64,000 nucleotides of DNA from Streptomyces diastatochromogenes. GTDB taxonomy: Bacteria; Actinomycetota; Actinomycetes; Streptomycetales; Streptomycetaceae. Below the pieces are notes generated by a model. It was given only the letters and a program-made list of their open reading frames with translations, ran no database searches and was not told the origin of the DNA. Where the stretch lies: positions 62,421 to 126,420 of the forward strand of contig NZ_MCGQ01000023.1 of assembly GCF_002242805.1 (NCBI RefSeq), read 5' to 3'. The translations under genes and the position numbers were made by a program. Position 1 is the first letter of the stretch; every line of letters starts with the position of its first letter. Shown piece by piece: positions 1 to 8,027 of this stretch.

Positions 1-2
1 TC

Positions 3-353
3 GGCCCGGACTGGGCGTGCACGATCCGGCAGTGTCTGGCCGCGGGGACGCCGCTCGACCGGATCGTCGTCGCCCGGGACCCGTCGGGCCGTCTGGTCGG
101 CTGGGCGATGCACGGCACCTTCGACGCGGTGGACGAGCGGTTCGGGCCGTTCGGCGTGCTGGAGGAGATGCGCGGCACCGGACTCGGCAAGGTCCTGCTC
201 CACCTGGTCCTGGAGCGGATGCGGGCACGCCGTGCGCACTCCGCGTGGTTCCTGTGGACCGGCGAGCAGTCCCCGGCGGGCCATCTGTACCGCAAGAACG
301 GTTTCGCCACGACCCGGGTGTTCCGTGTGATGCGCCGTGAGGCCGCCCGATGA
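3..353 (+). CDS. GNAT-family N-acetyltransferase, 5' end cut by window edge
   Basis: The reading frame is open from the first bases of the window and ends at a TGA that overlaps the next gene's ATG (ATGA). The visible 116 residues contain the acetyl-CoA pyrophosphate-binding signature of GNAT enzymes, RGTGLGK, in a context of beta strand (FGVLEEM) followed by a helix, and the typical C-terminal 'LYRKNGF' element found near the end of the fold. The start codon and N-terminal part lie outside the window. The acceptor substrate cannot be told. The overlap with the downstream solute-binding protein gene suggests that the two are translated together, although the functional link is unclear. Confidence 0.8.
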   Translation, partial: GPDWACTIRQCLAAGTPLDRIVVARDPSGRLVGWAMHGTFDAVDERFGPFGVLEEMRGTGLGKVLLHLVLERMRARRAHSAWFLWTGEQSPAGHLYRKNGFATTRVFRVMRREAAR

Positions 354-1678
354 CACCGGCCCGCCGCACCGCCGGCCTGAGCCGCCGTCACTTCGCGCTC
401 GCGCTCCCCTCGGCGCTGCTCGCCTCCGGATGCGCCGCGCCGCACCAGGGCATCGGGCGGCCCGGGGATCCGATCGTCCTCACCCTGCTCTCCCACTACG
501 CGAGCGGGGAGCTCAAGGAGGCCCTGCAGGGCCCGGTCAATGAATGGAACGCCACGCACGACCTGGTAAAGGTGCGGACGAAAGCGGTCGAGTTCACGGA
601 CCTGCTGACCACGTTGATGGTCCGACAGGCCGCGGGCCAGGGCGCCGACATCGTCCACCCGTACTGCCTGTGGAACGGCCAGCTCGTCCGGGCCGGCGTC
701 CTGCGGCCCGCTCCGCCCGAGCACGCCGAGGAGATCACGCGCGGCTACGGCAAGGCCGCGGTCGGCTCCGCGTCGGTCGGGGGCAAGGTCTACGGCTACC
801 CCACCGAGGTACAGACGTACGCCCTCTACTACAACAAGCGGCTGCTGCGCGAGGCCGGCGTCGACGGCCCTCCGCGCACCTGGCGGGAGCTGGAGGAGAC
901 GGCCTACCGCACCACCAGGCGGGACCAGTACGGCAACACGCTGGTCCAGGGGTTCGGTCTTTCGACGTACGACGACTCCACCACCGTCGGCCAGACCCTC
1001 GCCCTGCTCAACGCCGCCGGCGGAACCTTCGTCTCCACGGACGGCAGGACCACCGCCATCGACTCGCCGGCCGGCCGGGCCGTGTTCGATCTGGAGCACC
1101 ACCTCGTCGCCAAGGGTGCGAGCGCCCCCGGCGTCAACGTCTACCAGGCGTTCCCGTCCGGGCAGGTGGCCATGGTGGTCAGCGCCGGGTGGTGGACCAC
1201 GAGCCTGAAGACGCTGATGGGCAAGGCCTACCGCGATGTCGGCGTCGCGCCCGTGCCCGTCCCCGAGGCGCACGGCAAGCGCGCCACGCTCTCCACCGGC
1301 TTCATGCTGGGCGTCAACGCAGCGTGCCGGCACCCGCGCGAGGCCTGGGAGTTCCTGCGCTGGCTCAACACCGACAGGGTGGGCGTGAAGGGTGCGACAG
1401 CGACCCGGATGAGCGCCTTGCAGGTGTCGGTCGGCTCCCTGACCGGCCGCGCCGACGACATGCGGACGCTCCTGGGCCGTGGCGGCGATCCGAACCTGCG
1501 CCCGTTCCTGGACGCGCTGGCGTACGCGGTACCGGAACCGAACGTGCCGGGCGCGCAGCAGGCCAAATCGCTGCTGCGCAAGAACATCGAGGCGCTGTGG
1601 ACCGGTCAGCAGTCGGTCGACGAGGCCCTGCGCACCACCCGCCGTCAGGTCGACCAGGAGGTGTCGCACTCATGGTGA
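350..1678 (+). CDS. Sugar ABC transporter solute-binding lipoprotein
   Basis: A 442-residue extracellular solute-binding protein (family 1, sugar type). The N-terminus has a twin-arginine motif (LSRRHFAL) followed by a hydrophobic stretch and a lipobox-like LASGC at about residues 25-29, so it is probably exported by the Tat pathway and lipid-anchored through the Cys. The body carries features common in carbohydrate-binding proteins, such as GYPTEVQTYALYYNKRLL and a Trp-rich pocket segment (SAGWW). It is the first gene of a three-gene transporter operon: its stop overlaps the start of the first permease. The ligand, probably an oligosaccharide, is not identifiable from sequence. No ATPase gene is present. 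Confidence 0.9.
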   Translation: MTPARRTAGLSRRHFALALPSALLASGCAAPHQGIGRPGDPIVLTLLSHYASGELKEALQGPVNEWNATHDLVKVRTKAVEFTDLLTTLMVRQAAGQGADIVHPYCLWNGQLVRAGVLRPAPPEHAEEITRGYGKAAVGSASVGGKVYGYPTEVQTYALYYNKRLLREAGVDGPPRTWRELEETAYRTTRRDQYGNTLVQGFGLSTYDDSTTVGQTLALLNAAGGTFVSTDGRTTAIDSPAGRAVFDLEHHLVAKGASAPGVNVYQAFPSGQVAMVVSAGWWTTSLKTLMGKAYRDVGVAPVPVPEAHGKRATLSTGFMLGVNAACRHPREAWEFLRWLNTDRVGVKGATATRMSALQVSVGSLTGRADDMRTLLGRGGDPNLRPFLDALAYAVPEPNVPGAQQAKSLLRKNIEALWTGQQSVDEALRTTRRQVDQEVSHSW

Positions 1679-2631
1679 ACGCCACCCTGGCACCGGAGAC
1701 GACCGAGCGGGCGGCGCACGACGACCCCGCCGTCGGCATCCGCGGCCGCGATCGGCACCGGCGCCGCCAGGTGGCCGTCGCCTACCTCTTCCTGGCTCCG
1801 ACGCTGCTGTTCTTCGCGGTCTTCCTGGTCCTGCCGCTCGGCTTCGCACTGCTGCTGTCGATGTCCCGCTGGTCCGGGTTCGCCCTCGGCGACATCGATC
1901 CGGTCGGCCTGGACAACTTCACCGGCCTCTTCGCGGACGGATCGACGTTCCTGGCGCCGATCCTCACCAACACGCTGCTGTTCGCCCTGGGCACCGTGGC
2001 CCTCGCGCTCGCCGGCTCCGTGCTCGTCGCCACCTGCATCGACAAGCTGCGGTTCCAGGGGCTGTGGCGCACCCTGTACTTCCTGCCGATCGTCACGACC
2101 GTCGTCGCCGTCGGCAACGTGTGGAAGTACATGTACGAGCCGGGCGGCCTGGTCAACGGCGTCCTCAACGCCCTCGGTCTCGGCTCGGTGGCGTTCCTGG
2201 CGGACCCGGACACCGCGCTGCCCTCGGTCGTGGTCGTACAGGCCTGGGCCTCGGTGGGCTCGGCGATCCTCGTCCTCACCGCCGGGCTGAAGTCCGTTCC
2301 CGAGTCGTACTACGAGGCCGCCGCGCTCGACGGCGCCGGGCCGGTCACCGTCTTCTTCAGGATCACCCTGCCGCTGCTGCGGCCGTCCCTGCTGTTCGTG
2401 TGCGTCACCCAGTTCCTCACCGGCCTGCAGTCGTTCGCGCTGATCAGCGTGATGACCAAGGGCGGGCCGGGTGACGCGACCAATGTGGCCGCGCTGGAGA
2501 TGTACCGGCAGGCCTTCTCGTACGGCGACTGGGGCACCGCGAGCGCCGCCGCCTTCGTGCTGTTCATGGTGGTCCTCGTGGTCACCCTGGCGCAGTTGTG
2601 GTTCTTCCGGCGCAAGGGGGAGGACGCGTGA
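1672..2631 (+). CDS. Sugar ABC transporter permease, subunit 1 (MalF/UgpA type)
   Basis: 319 residues with six predicted membrane segments after a charged cytosolic N-terminus of about 35 residues. The EAA loop that contacts the ATPase is clear (YYEAAALDGAGPVTVFFRI). The ATG chosen lies just before the stop of the binding-protein gene, which gives an overlap of several bases and implies translational coupling. It pairs with the next permease. In Streptomyces, carbohydrate ABC importers of this type usually lack a dedicated ATPase and share MsiK encoded elsewhere. That knowledge fits the absence of an ATPase gene here. Confidence 0.92.
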   Translation: MVNATLAPETTERAAHDDPAVGIRGRDRHRRRQVAVAYLFLAPTLLFFAVFLVLPLGFALLLSMSRWSGFALGDIDPVGLDNFTGLFADGSTFLAPILTNTLLFALGTVALALAGSVLVATCIDKLRFQGLWRTLYFLPIVTTVVAVGNVWKYMYEPGGLVNGVLNALGLGSVAFLADPDTALPSVVVVQAWASVGSAILVLTAGLKSVPESYYEAAALDGAGPVTVFFRITLPLLRPSLLFVCVTQFLTGLQSFALISVMTKGGPGDATNVAALEMYRQAFSYGDWGTASAAAFVLFMVVLVVTLAQLWFFRRKGEDA

Positions 2632-3497
2632 TCCGCCGCCGTTTCCCGTGGTTCTCGTATCTGCTGGTCGCCACCGGCGCCGTGCTCACGGTGGTGCCGT
2701 TCCTCGACATGGTGATGACGTCCTTCAAGGGGCCCGGCGAGGCGGGCACGCTGCCGTACCGGTTCCTGCCCGAGGCGTTCGACCTGGCCAACTACCGGGC
2801 GGCGATCCACCAGCTCGATCTCCCGGTCCTGTTCCGCAACAGCGTCATCGCCACCGCCGTGATCACCGGATCGGTGCTGCTCACGTCGTCCCTCGCCGGC
2901 TACGCGCTCGCCAAACTCCGCTTCCCCGGCCGGGACTTCATCTTCCGCCTCGTGCTGTCGACGATGATGTTCCCGCCGTTCCTCTTCTTCATCCCGCACT
3001 TCCTGATCCTGGTGCACTGGCCGCTGGCGGGCGGCAACGACCTGTTCGGGCGCGGCGGCGCGGGCCTGACCGTCAGCATCGTGGCGCTCGCCATGCCGTT
3101 CCTCGTCAACGGCTTCGGGATCTTCCTGATGCGCCAGTTCATGGTCGCGATCCCGGACGAGGTCCTGGAGGCCGCGCGCATCGACGGGGCGGGCGAGTTC
3201 GCCGTGTGGTGGCGGATCGTCGTCCCGCAGACCAAGCCGGTCCTGGTGACGCTCGGGCTGCTGACCTTCGTCGACGCCTGGAACGAGTACATCTGGGCGC
3301 TGCTCGTCTCGACCGCCGACCCGGACGTGATGACCCTGCCCGTCGGCATCCAGCTCCTGCAGGACTACGTCGACCCGACCCGGACGATGCCCATCGTCAT
3401 GGCCGGCCTCGTCCTGAGCATCCTGCCGGTCCTGATCCTCTTCCTGCTGCTGCAGAAGCACTACATCCGGGGGGTCATGCTCAGCGGGCTCAAGTAG
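2628..3497 (+). CDS. Sugar ABC transporter permease, subunit 2 (MalG/UgpE type)
   Basis: 289 residues, six membrane segments, with the MalG-type EAA motif (EVLEAARIDGAGEFAVWW). I chose the GTG at 2628 because it overlaps the preceding stop as GTGA and is preceded by an AAGGGGGAGG ribosome-binding sequence. A longer reading frame exists upstream but would run far into the first permease. It completes the membrane part of the importer. No gene for an ATPase or a glycosidase follows. The next gene begins about 90 bp downstream and is of a different kind. Confidence 0.92.
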   Translation: MIRRRFPWFSYLLVATGAVLTVVPFLDMVMTSFKGPGEAGTLPYRFLPEAFDLANYRAAIHQLDLPVLFRNSVIATAVITGSVLLTSSLAGYALAKLRFPGRDFIFRLVLSTMMFPPFLFFIPHFLILVHWPLAGGNDLFGRGGAGLTVSIVALAMPFLVNGFGIFLMRQFMVAIPDEVLEAARIDGAGEFAVWWRIVVPQTKPVLVTLGLLTFVDAWNEYIWALLVSTADPDVMTLPVGIQLLQDYVDPTRTMPIVMAGLVLSILPVLILFLLLQKHYIRGVMLSGLK

Positions 3498-3527
3498 CCG
3501 TGGGTTGCGGTACGCCTGGTTCAGTTA

Positions 3528-3543
3528 TGTACTGATTGGTACA
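3528..3543. promoter_or_regulatory. Candidate TetR operator upstream of the enoyl-reductase-like gene
   Basis: An inverted repeat, TGTAC-6 bp-GTACA, lies about 47 bp upstream of the start at 3590. A similar TAC-6 bp-GTA element precedes the gene at 4618, and a TGTAC-5 bp-GTACA palindrome precedes the tetR gene at 6948. A shared repressor is an inference: the spacing of the tetR site differs by one base. Confidence 0.4.
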
Positions 3544-3589
3544 AAACGGGCGGAAAGGCAGTCCAGCTCATCGCAAGGAGCCGAGTCCG

Positions 3590-4564
3590 ATGCTCGCCAT
3601 TCACCTCACGCGATTCGGGGAGCCGGAGCAGAGCCTGAAGGTCGTGGACGTTCCCGAGCCTCCGGCTCCTGCCGCCGGGCAGGCACTGATCCAGGTCGAG
3701 TACGCCCCGCTCGACCACCACGACCTGCTCCTGGCGCAGGGCATCTATCCGGTCCGCCCCGAGCTGCCCAGCGTCATCGGCAACGAGGGAGCCGGCACGG
3801 TGCTGGCCGTCGGACCGGACGTCACCCAGGTCCGTCCCGGCGACACGGTCCTGCTCCCCTTCGGCACCTTCGCCTGGGCCGAACAGGTGCTGGCGGAGGC
3901 CGCGAAACTGACCGTCGTGGACCGGTCGATCGGCCTCGATCAGGCGGCGATGCTCCGCATCAATCCCACCACCGGCGGGCTGCTGGTGGAGTCGCGTGAC
4001 CTTCCGGCCGGCTCATGGGTGGTGCAGAACGCCGCGAACAGTGGGGTCGGCCGGTCCGTCATCGCCTTCGCCCGAGAGCGCGGGCTTCGCACGATCAACA
4101 TCGTCCGCCGCGAGGAGGCCGTCGGAGAGCTCGAGGAACTCGGCGCCGACCTCGTGCTGGTCGGGTCCCCCACCCTGGCCACGCGCGTGCGCGCGGTCAT
4201 CGGCGACGATCCGGTGCCGCTGGGGCTGGACGGCGTCAGCGGACACGCCACCTCGCTGCTTCTGGACGTGCTGACCGAAGGCGCCCTCCTCGTGATCTAC
4301 GGGTACATGAGCGGTGAGCCCTTCACTCCCGACCAGAACGTGCTGAAGGCGAAGAACATCACCACGACGGAGTTCTGGATGTACCAGGACGCGTACCTGC
4401 CCCGCCATGCGGCCCTGGGTGCGGAGTCGGCACGGCTGGTCGCGGAGGGAAGGCTCACGTTGCCCTCGGCCCCCGTCTACAAGGCCGACGACTTCGCCGA
4501 GGCCCTCGCGTACCTGCGGAAGAACGGCAAGGTCCTCCTGGACTTCAACCCTCACCGAACGTAG
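3590..4564 (+). CDS. Zinc-free MDR oxidoreductase, 2-enoyl thioester reductase-like
   Basis: 324 residues of the medium-chain dehydrogenase/reductase superfamily without the zinc-ligand pattern. The segment QAAMLRINPTTGGLL followed by NAANSGVGRSVIAFA resembles trans-2-enoyl thioester reductases (MECR/ETR type), where it forms the NADPH-binding Rossmann fold. It would reduce a conjugated double bond or a quinone using NADPH. The ATG at 3590 is preceded by AAGGAG at good spacing, whereas the in-frame ATG 54 bp upstream lacks such a site. It starts a run of three oxidoreductase genes read in the same direction that probably answers to the TetR gene at 6316-6948. Confidence 0.8.
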   Translation: MLAIHLTRFGEPEQSLKVVDVPEPPAPAAGQALIQVEYAPLDHHDLLLAQGIYPVRPELPSVIGNEGAGTVLAVGPDVTQVRPGDTVLLPFGTFAWAEQVLAEAAKLTVVDRSIGLDQAAMLRINPTTGGLLVESRDLPAGSWVVQNAANSGVGRSVIAFARERGLRTINIVRREEAVGELEELGADLVLVGSPTLATRVRAVIGDDPVPLGLDGVSGHATSLLLDVLTEGALLVIYGYMSGEPFTPDQNVLKAKNITTTEFWMYQDAYLPRHAALGAESARLVAEGRLTLPSAPVYKADDFAEALAYLRKNGKVLLDFNPHRT

Positions 4565-4572
4565 GCGTTATT

Positions 4573-4584
4573 TACCGTCCGGTA
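4573..4584. promoter_or_regulatory. Palindrome TACCG-tc-CGGTA upstream of 4618
   Basis: A perfect 5-bp inverted repeat with a 2-bp centre sits in the 53-bp gap between two oxidoreductase genes, next to an A/T-rich stretch that could be a promoter. The position suggests that the gene at 4618 has its own regulated promoter. Its repressor is probably the TetR protein encoded at 6316-6948. Confidence 0.4.
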
Positions 4585-4617
4585 CAAATCGGCTGCACAC
4601 GATCAGGGAAGATCACC

Positions 4618-5235
4618 ATGAGCACACACCGCACCCTTGGGGTAATCGGCGCCGGAGAGGTGGGCCGGGCGATCGCCGACAAGGCCGTCCGTCATGGCCA
4701 TGAGGTACTCATCGGCAACAGCCGTGGCCCCGAGACGCTCGAAGCCGTCGTGCGCGGGCTGGGACCGAAGGCACGCGCCGTGACGGCCGAGGAGGCGGCG
4801 AAGCCGGAACTCGTCTTCCTCTCGGTGCCGTTTCCCGTCGTCCCGCGACTGACGGGCCTCACCACGTGGTCCGGGAAGATCGTCGTGGACACGACGAATC
4901 AGTTCGCGACGGCCAACCCCTACCAGGGCCGGTACGACGTCGGTGACCTCACGGGCAGCGAGTGGGTGGCCGGCCACCTTCCCGGCGCCCGGGTCGTGAA
5001 GGCGCTGAACACCCTGTTCGCCGCGTCCATCGCCGCGGACCCGCGGCGCGCCGAAGGACGGCTCGTGGCTTTCTACGCGGGCGACGACGCGGAGGCCAAG
5101 GCAGCCGTGGCCGGCTTGCTGGACGAGTTCGGATTCGCCGCCCTGGACCTTGGCGGTCTTCGTGCGGGCGGGCGGCTGATGCAGCTGGACGGCGCACTCA
5201 GCGCGAAGCACCTGTTGCTGCAGGATGTCGGCTGA
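4618..5235 (+). CDS. NADP-binding F420 reductase-like protein (COG2085 type)
   Basis: 205 residues beginning with a Rossmann dinucleotide-binding loop (GVIGAGEVGRAIADKAV) followed by IGNSRGPETL, the pattern of NADPH:F420 oxidoreductase-like proteins. The middle holds VFLSVPF and KIVVDTTNQF, and the C-terminal half has the RVVKALNT element typical of this family. Many actinobacterial members act on F420 or reduce small substrates with NADPH. The true substrate cannot be assigned. Its stop lies about 50 bp before the next oxidoreductase start, so the two are likely co-transcribed. Confidence 0.8.
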   Translation: MSTHRTLGVIGAGEVGRAIADKAVRHGHEVLIGNSRGPETLEAVVRGLGPKARAVTAEEAAKPELVFLSVPFPVVPRLTGLTTWSGKIVVDTTNQFATANPYQGRYDVGDLTGSEWVAGHLPGARVVKALNTLFAASIAADPRRAEGRLVAFYAGDDAEAKAAVAGLLDEFGFAALDLGGLRAGGRLMQLDGALSAKHLLLQDVG

Positions 5236-5281
5236 CGCCCCGGCCGCCGAGCCCCACACCCCAGCGCGCCGGAGGAGAATC

Positions 5282-6289
5282 ATGAACCGTCGTGTCGTCC
5301 ACACCCGTGGCGGGCCGCCCGCCGACGCCCTGACCGTCGTTCAGGACCCGGAGCCTGCACCGCCCGAGCGCGGCCAGGTCCTCATCCGCACCACGGCCTT
5401 CCCGGTGCACCCCGGTGATCTCCAGGCTGTGGAGGCCTACCCGGGGACAGCCGCGACACCGCTTCCGGTCGGCGTGGAGGCCACCGGCGTGGTGGAGGCG
5501 ATCGGCCCGGGAACACACGTCGCGCCCGGTGTCGCGCTCGGCGGCCGGGCAACAGTCTTCCCTCAGCCGGGGGCGTGGTCCCAGTGGATCGTGGCGGACG
5601 CCGACGTGGTCGTGGCCGTACCGGAGGAGCTGTCGGACGAGGTCGCCGCGCAGATGCTGGTGAACCCGCTCACCACCGTGATGCTGCGCCGTGAGGCGGA
5701 GGAGCACCTGGCCCTCGGGTACGACGGTGTACTGGTGCAGACCGCCGCGGGCTCATCGGTCGGGCGGCTGCTGACGGGCGTGTCGCAGGCGCACAACCTG
5801 GCCCTGGTCAACGTCGTCCGCAGCGGATCCGGCGCGGCCGAGCTGCGCAGGCGATTCCCGGCCGTGCCGGTCGTGGCGACAGAGCGTCCGGGCTGGACCG
5901 ACGAGGTCCGCGCGGCAGCCGACGGCCGCCCCGTGAGCGTCGCCCTCGACCCGATCGGTGGGAAGCTGACGGAGAGCCTTCTCGCCCTGTTGGCGCCGGG
6001 CGGGAAGCTGGTCGGTTACGGGCAGATCGCCGAGGAACCGATCTCGGTGCACGCGTCGACGCTGCTGCACAAGTCGCTGACGCTGCGAGGGAAGAACATC
6101 GGCCGGTGGCTGTCCGAGGCCTCCGCCGAGCGGCGGGCATCCGACGTCGCCGCCGCGAAGCTGATCGCGCTGACGCTCAAGGACCAGTTCGACGTGGCCG
6201 CCACGTACGGCCTCGACGAGCTGCGCGCCGCCGTCGAGCACGCGGTGCGGCCCGGCAAGGTCGGCACCGTCCTCGTCCGCCCCTGGTAG
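5282..6289 (+). CDS. MDR-superfamily NADPH:quinone oxidoreductase-like protein
   Basis: 335 residues of the zinc-free MDR type. The start at 5282 is supported by GGAGGA a few bases upstream. An in-frame start 57 bp earlier would overlap the preceding gene and adds an unconserved Arg-rich leader. The N-terminal GroES-like domain has the conserved VHPGDLQ and VGVEATGVVEAIG segments, and the cofactor domain begins near VLVQTAAGSSVGRL. Together with the genes at 3590 and 4618 it forms a set of NADPH-linked reductases of unknown substrate that ends in convergence with tetR. Confidence 0.82.
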   Translation: MNRRVVHTRGGPPADALTVVQDPEPAPPERGQVLIRTTAFPVHPGDLQAVEAYPGTAATPLPVGVEATGVVEAIGPGTHVAPGVALGGRATVFPQPGAWSQWIVADADVVVAVPEELSDEVAAQMLVNPLTTVMLRREAEEHLALGYDGVLVQTAAGSSVGRLLTGVSQAHNLALVNVVRSGSGAAELRRRFPAVPVVATERPGWTDEVRAAADGRPVSVALDPIGGKLTESLLALLAPGGKLVGYGQIAEEPISVHASTLLHKSLTLRGKNIGRWLSEASAERRASDVAAAKLIALTLKDQFDVAATYGLDELRAAVEHAVRPGKVGTVLVRPW

Positions 6290-6315
6290 CAGCGGGCGGC
6301 CGGGAACACCGATGA

Positions 6316-6948
6316 TCAGGCCCCGGTCGAGGACGTGGCTCCCGCAGCGCGGTCGTCCGTCGCAACGCGCGGAAGGAGCGCCAAGGCCTGCTCCGCGGCG
6401 CCGCCGACGACCTCCGGAGCGGCTCCCGCCTTGCCCAGGGCCTCCAGCCCCCGCAGCACGGCGAGCAGGAGGCCGGCCAAGCTGTCCGCATCCGCGTCGG
6501 CGGCCAGCGATCCTTCCGCTTGAGCTCGTACGATGCAGCCCCGCAGCGCGCTGTGCAGCCCGCGGACAACGGCGGCGGTTCGCTCGGCGACGCCCTCGTC
6601 GACGGACGACAGTTCCGCCGCGCTCCTGGCCATCATGCAGCCGCGCCGCTCCACGTCCCGGGTGATGTCTTCGGCGACGTCGCGTACATGCCGCTCCAGC
6701 AGGGGCAGGGCCGGGCCCGGACCACCCAGCGCTGTGCGCCAGGCTCCCAGTGCGTCGCTGTCGTAGCTGTCGAGAGCCCGCAGGAACAGGGCGCGCTTGC
6801 CCCCGAAGGCCGCGTACAGGCTTCCTCGCCCCAGGCCGGTCGCGGCGCTCAGGTCGTCGATGGAGGTGCCGTGGTACCCCACGGCCCAGAACTGGTCGCG
6901 GGCAGCCCGCACGGCCTCTTCTTCGTCGAACTGTCGAGGCCGGGCCAT
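6316..6948 (-). CDS. TetR/AcrR-family transcriptional repressor
   Basis: 210 residues. The N-terminal helix-turn-helix is standard (FDEEEAVRAARDQFWAVGYHGTSIDDL... LGRGSLYAAFGGK) and the ligand-binding half contains the GCMMARSAAEL motif of the YcdC/AefR-like subgroup. I used the ATG at 6948 (MARPRQF), because this is the usual beginning of the family and it leaves a perfect palindrome 9-23 bp upstream. An ATG 24 bp further up would put the operator inside the gene. It converges on the oxidoreductase run and diverges from a LysR gene. It probably represses itself and the neighbouring oxidoreductases. Confidence 0.9.
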   Translation of the reverse strand: MARPRQFDEEEAVRAARDQFWAVGYHGTSIDDLSAATGLGRGSLYAAFGGKRALFLRALDSYDSDALGAWRTALGGPGPALPLLERHVRDVAEDITRDVERRGCMMARSAAELSSVDEGVAERTAAVVRGLHSALRGCIVRAQAEGSLAADADADSLAGLLLAVLRGLEALGKAGAAPEVVGGAAEQALALLPRVATDDRAAGATSSTGA

Positions 6949-6956
6949 GGGGCAAC

Positions 6957-6971
6957 TGTACGCCGCGTACA
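6957..6971. promoter_or_regulatory. Operator TGTACGC-c-GCGTACA upstream of tetR
   Basis: A perfect 7-bp inverted repeat around one central base, starting nine bases upstream of the tetR start codon, in the 116-bp divergent gap to the LysR gene. The location is what is expected for an autoregulatory TetR site. Confidence 0.65.
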
Positions 6972-7064
6972 ACGGCGGAGATCGCCCTCGGCGACCGCTC
7001 CGAGCGCGGACTCGAACCGGCGTCGCGGCGTGACACGTTCCGGACGGCGTGGTGGCATGAGGGC

Positions 7065-7964
7065 ATGGAGTTGCGGGAGTTGCGGGCGTTCGTGGCGGTG
7101 GTGGAGGAGGGCGGGCTGTCCGCGGCCGCGCGGCGGCTGCACGTGAGTCAGCCGGCCCTGTCCCAGACGGTCGGCGGCCTTGAGCGGCAGCTGGGGGTGA
7201 GCCTGCTGGTGCGCGGCAGCACCGGGGTGCACGCCACCGAGGCGGGGACGGCGCTGCTGGGCGAGGCGCGCGCGGTGCTCGCCCGGCACGATCAGGCCCT
7301 GCGGGTGATGGCCGGGTACGCGGGCCCCGGTGGCGGGGCGCTGCGGATCGGCATCCCGCTGGAGTTGCCCGCCGGGCTGCTCGATCCCGCGTTGGCGGAG
7401 CTGGCCGTGGCGCACCCGGACACGCGGGTGCAGGCCCGGCACCTGTCCACGGCGGAACAGCTGGACGCGCTGCGGGCCGGTGAGCTGGACGTCGGTCTTC
7501 TGCGGGAGCGTCCGTCGGGGCCGGAGTTCGACGCGCTGCTCGTCGTACGGGAGAGGCTGGGTGTACTGCTGGCCGCGGACCAGGCGGCCGAGTTGACCGG
7601 TCCCGACGGTATCGCGCTCGACGCGCTCGGTGCCCTGCAGTGGGTCGGGTTCCCGCGCTCCGGCAGCCCCGCCTGGTACGACGAGCTGACCGCGATCCTG
7701 CGCGGCCACGGCCTCGATCTCGGTCCGGAGGCTCCGCAGGGGCAGGCGCTGATCGCGGACGTGAAGCTGGCGGCGGTGGCGTCCGGGCGGGCGTTCGCGC
7801 TGGCTCCGCCCGGTTGGCAGCAGCCGCTGCCGGACCGTGTGACCTGGTCGCCGCTGGTCGGGCATCCGCTGGTGCGGCGTACCTGGGCCGTGTGGCCGGC
7901 CGACTCGCGCCGCCGTGACCTGGGCCGTTTCATCGCCGCTCTCGACCGGTCGGCCGGCGGTTGA
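7065..7964 (+). CDS. LysR-family transcriptional regulator
   Basis: 299 residues. The protein begins MELRELRAFVAVVEEGGLSA and has the classic winged helix-turn-helix with the motif VSQPALSQTVGGLERQLG at residues 26-45, then a periplasmic-binding-protein-like effector domain from about residue 90. The start at 7065 gives the normal LysR N-terminus; the reading frame extends further upstream but would cross the promoter of the divergent tetR. It is convergent with an SDR gene across a strong terminator. Its target is not evident; the divergent tetR or the downstream SDR are possible. Confidence 0.9.
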   Translation: MELRELRAFVAVVEEGGLSAAARRLHVSQPALSQTVGGLERQLGVSLLVRGSTGVHATEAGTALLGEARAVLARHDQALRVMAGYAGPGGGALRIGIPLELPAGLLDPALAELAVAHPDTRVQARHLSTAEQLDALRAGELDVGLLRERPSGPEFDALLVVRERLGVLLAADQAAELTGPDGIALDALGALQWVGFPRSGSPAWYDELTAILRGHGLDLGPEAPQGQALIADVKLAAVASGRAFALAPPGWQQPLPDRVTWSPLVGHPLVRRTWAVWPADSRRRDLGRFIAALDRSAGG

Positions 7965-7978
7965 GCCCGCACCGCGTG

Positions 7979-8006
7979 GGCGCCGGGTGGGAGATGACCC
8001 GGCGCC
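7979..8006. terminator. Bidirectional terminator-like hairpin between lysR and SDR gene
   Basis: A perfect 10-bp inverted repeat (GGCGCCGGGT / ACCCGGCGCC) with an 8-base loop, placed between the convergent stop codons at 7964 and 8028. It lacks a T-run, as is common in high-GC actinobacteria. Confidence 0.7.
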
Positions 8007-8027
8007 CCCTCCTGCAGGCGGTGTGCG

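Noticed and set aside
544..2631. A 695-codon frame starting upstream of the first permease
   Set aside because: The first 376 codons are the out-of-frame shadow of the binding-protein gene; only the part from 1672 is a permease.
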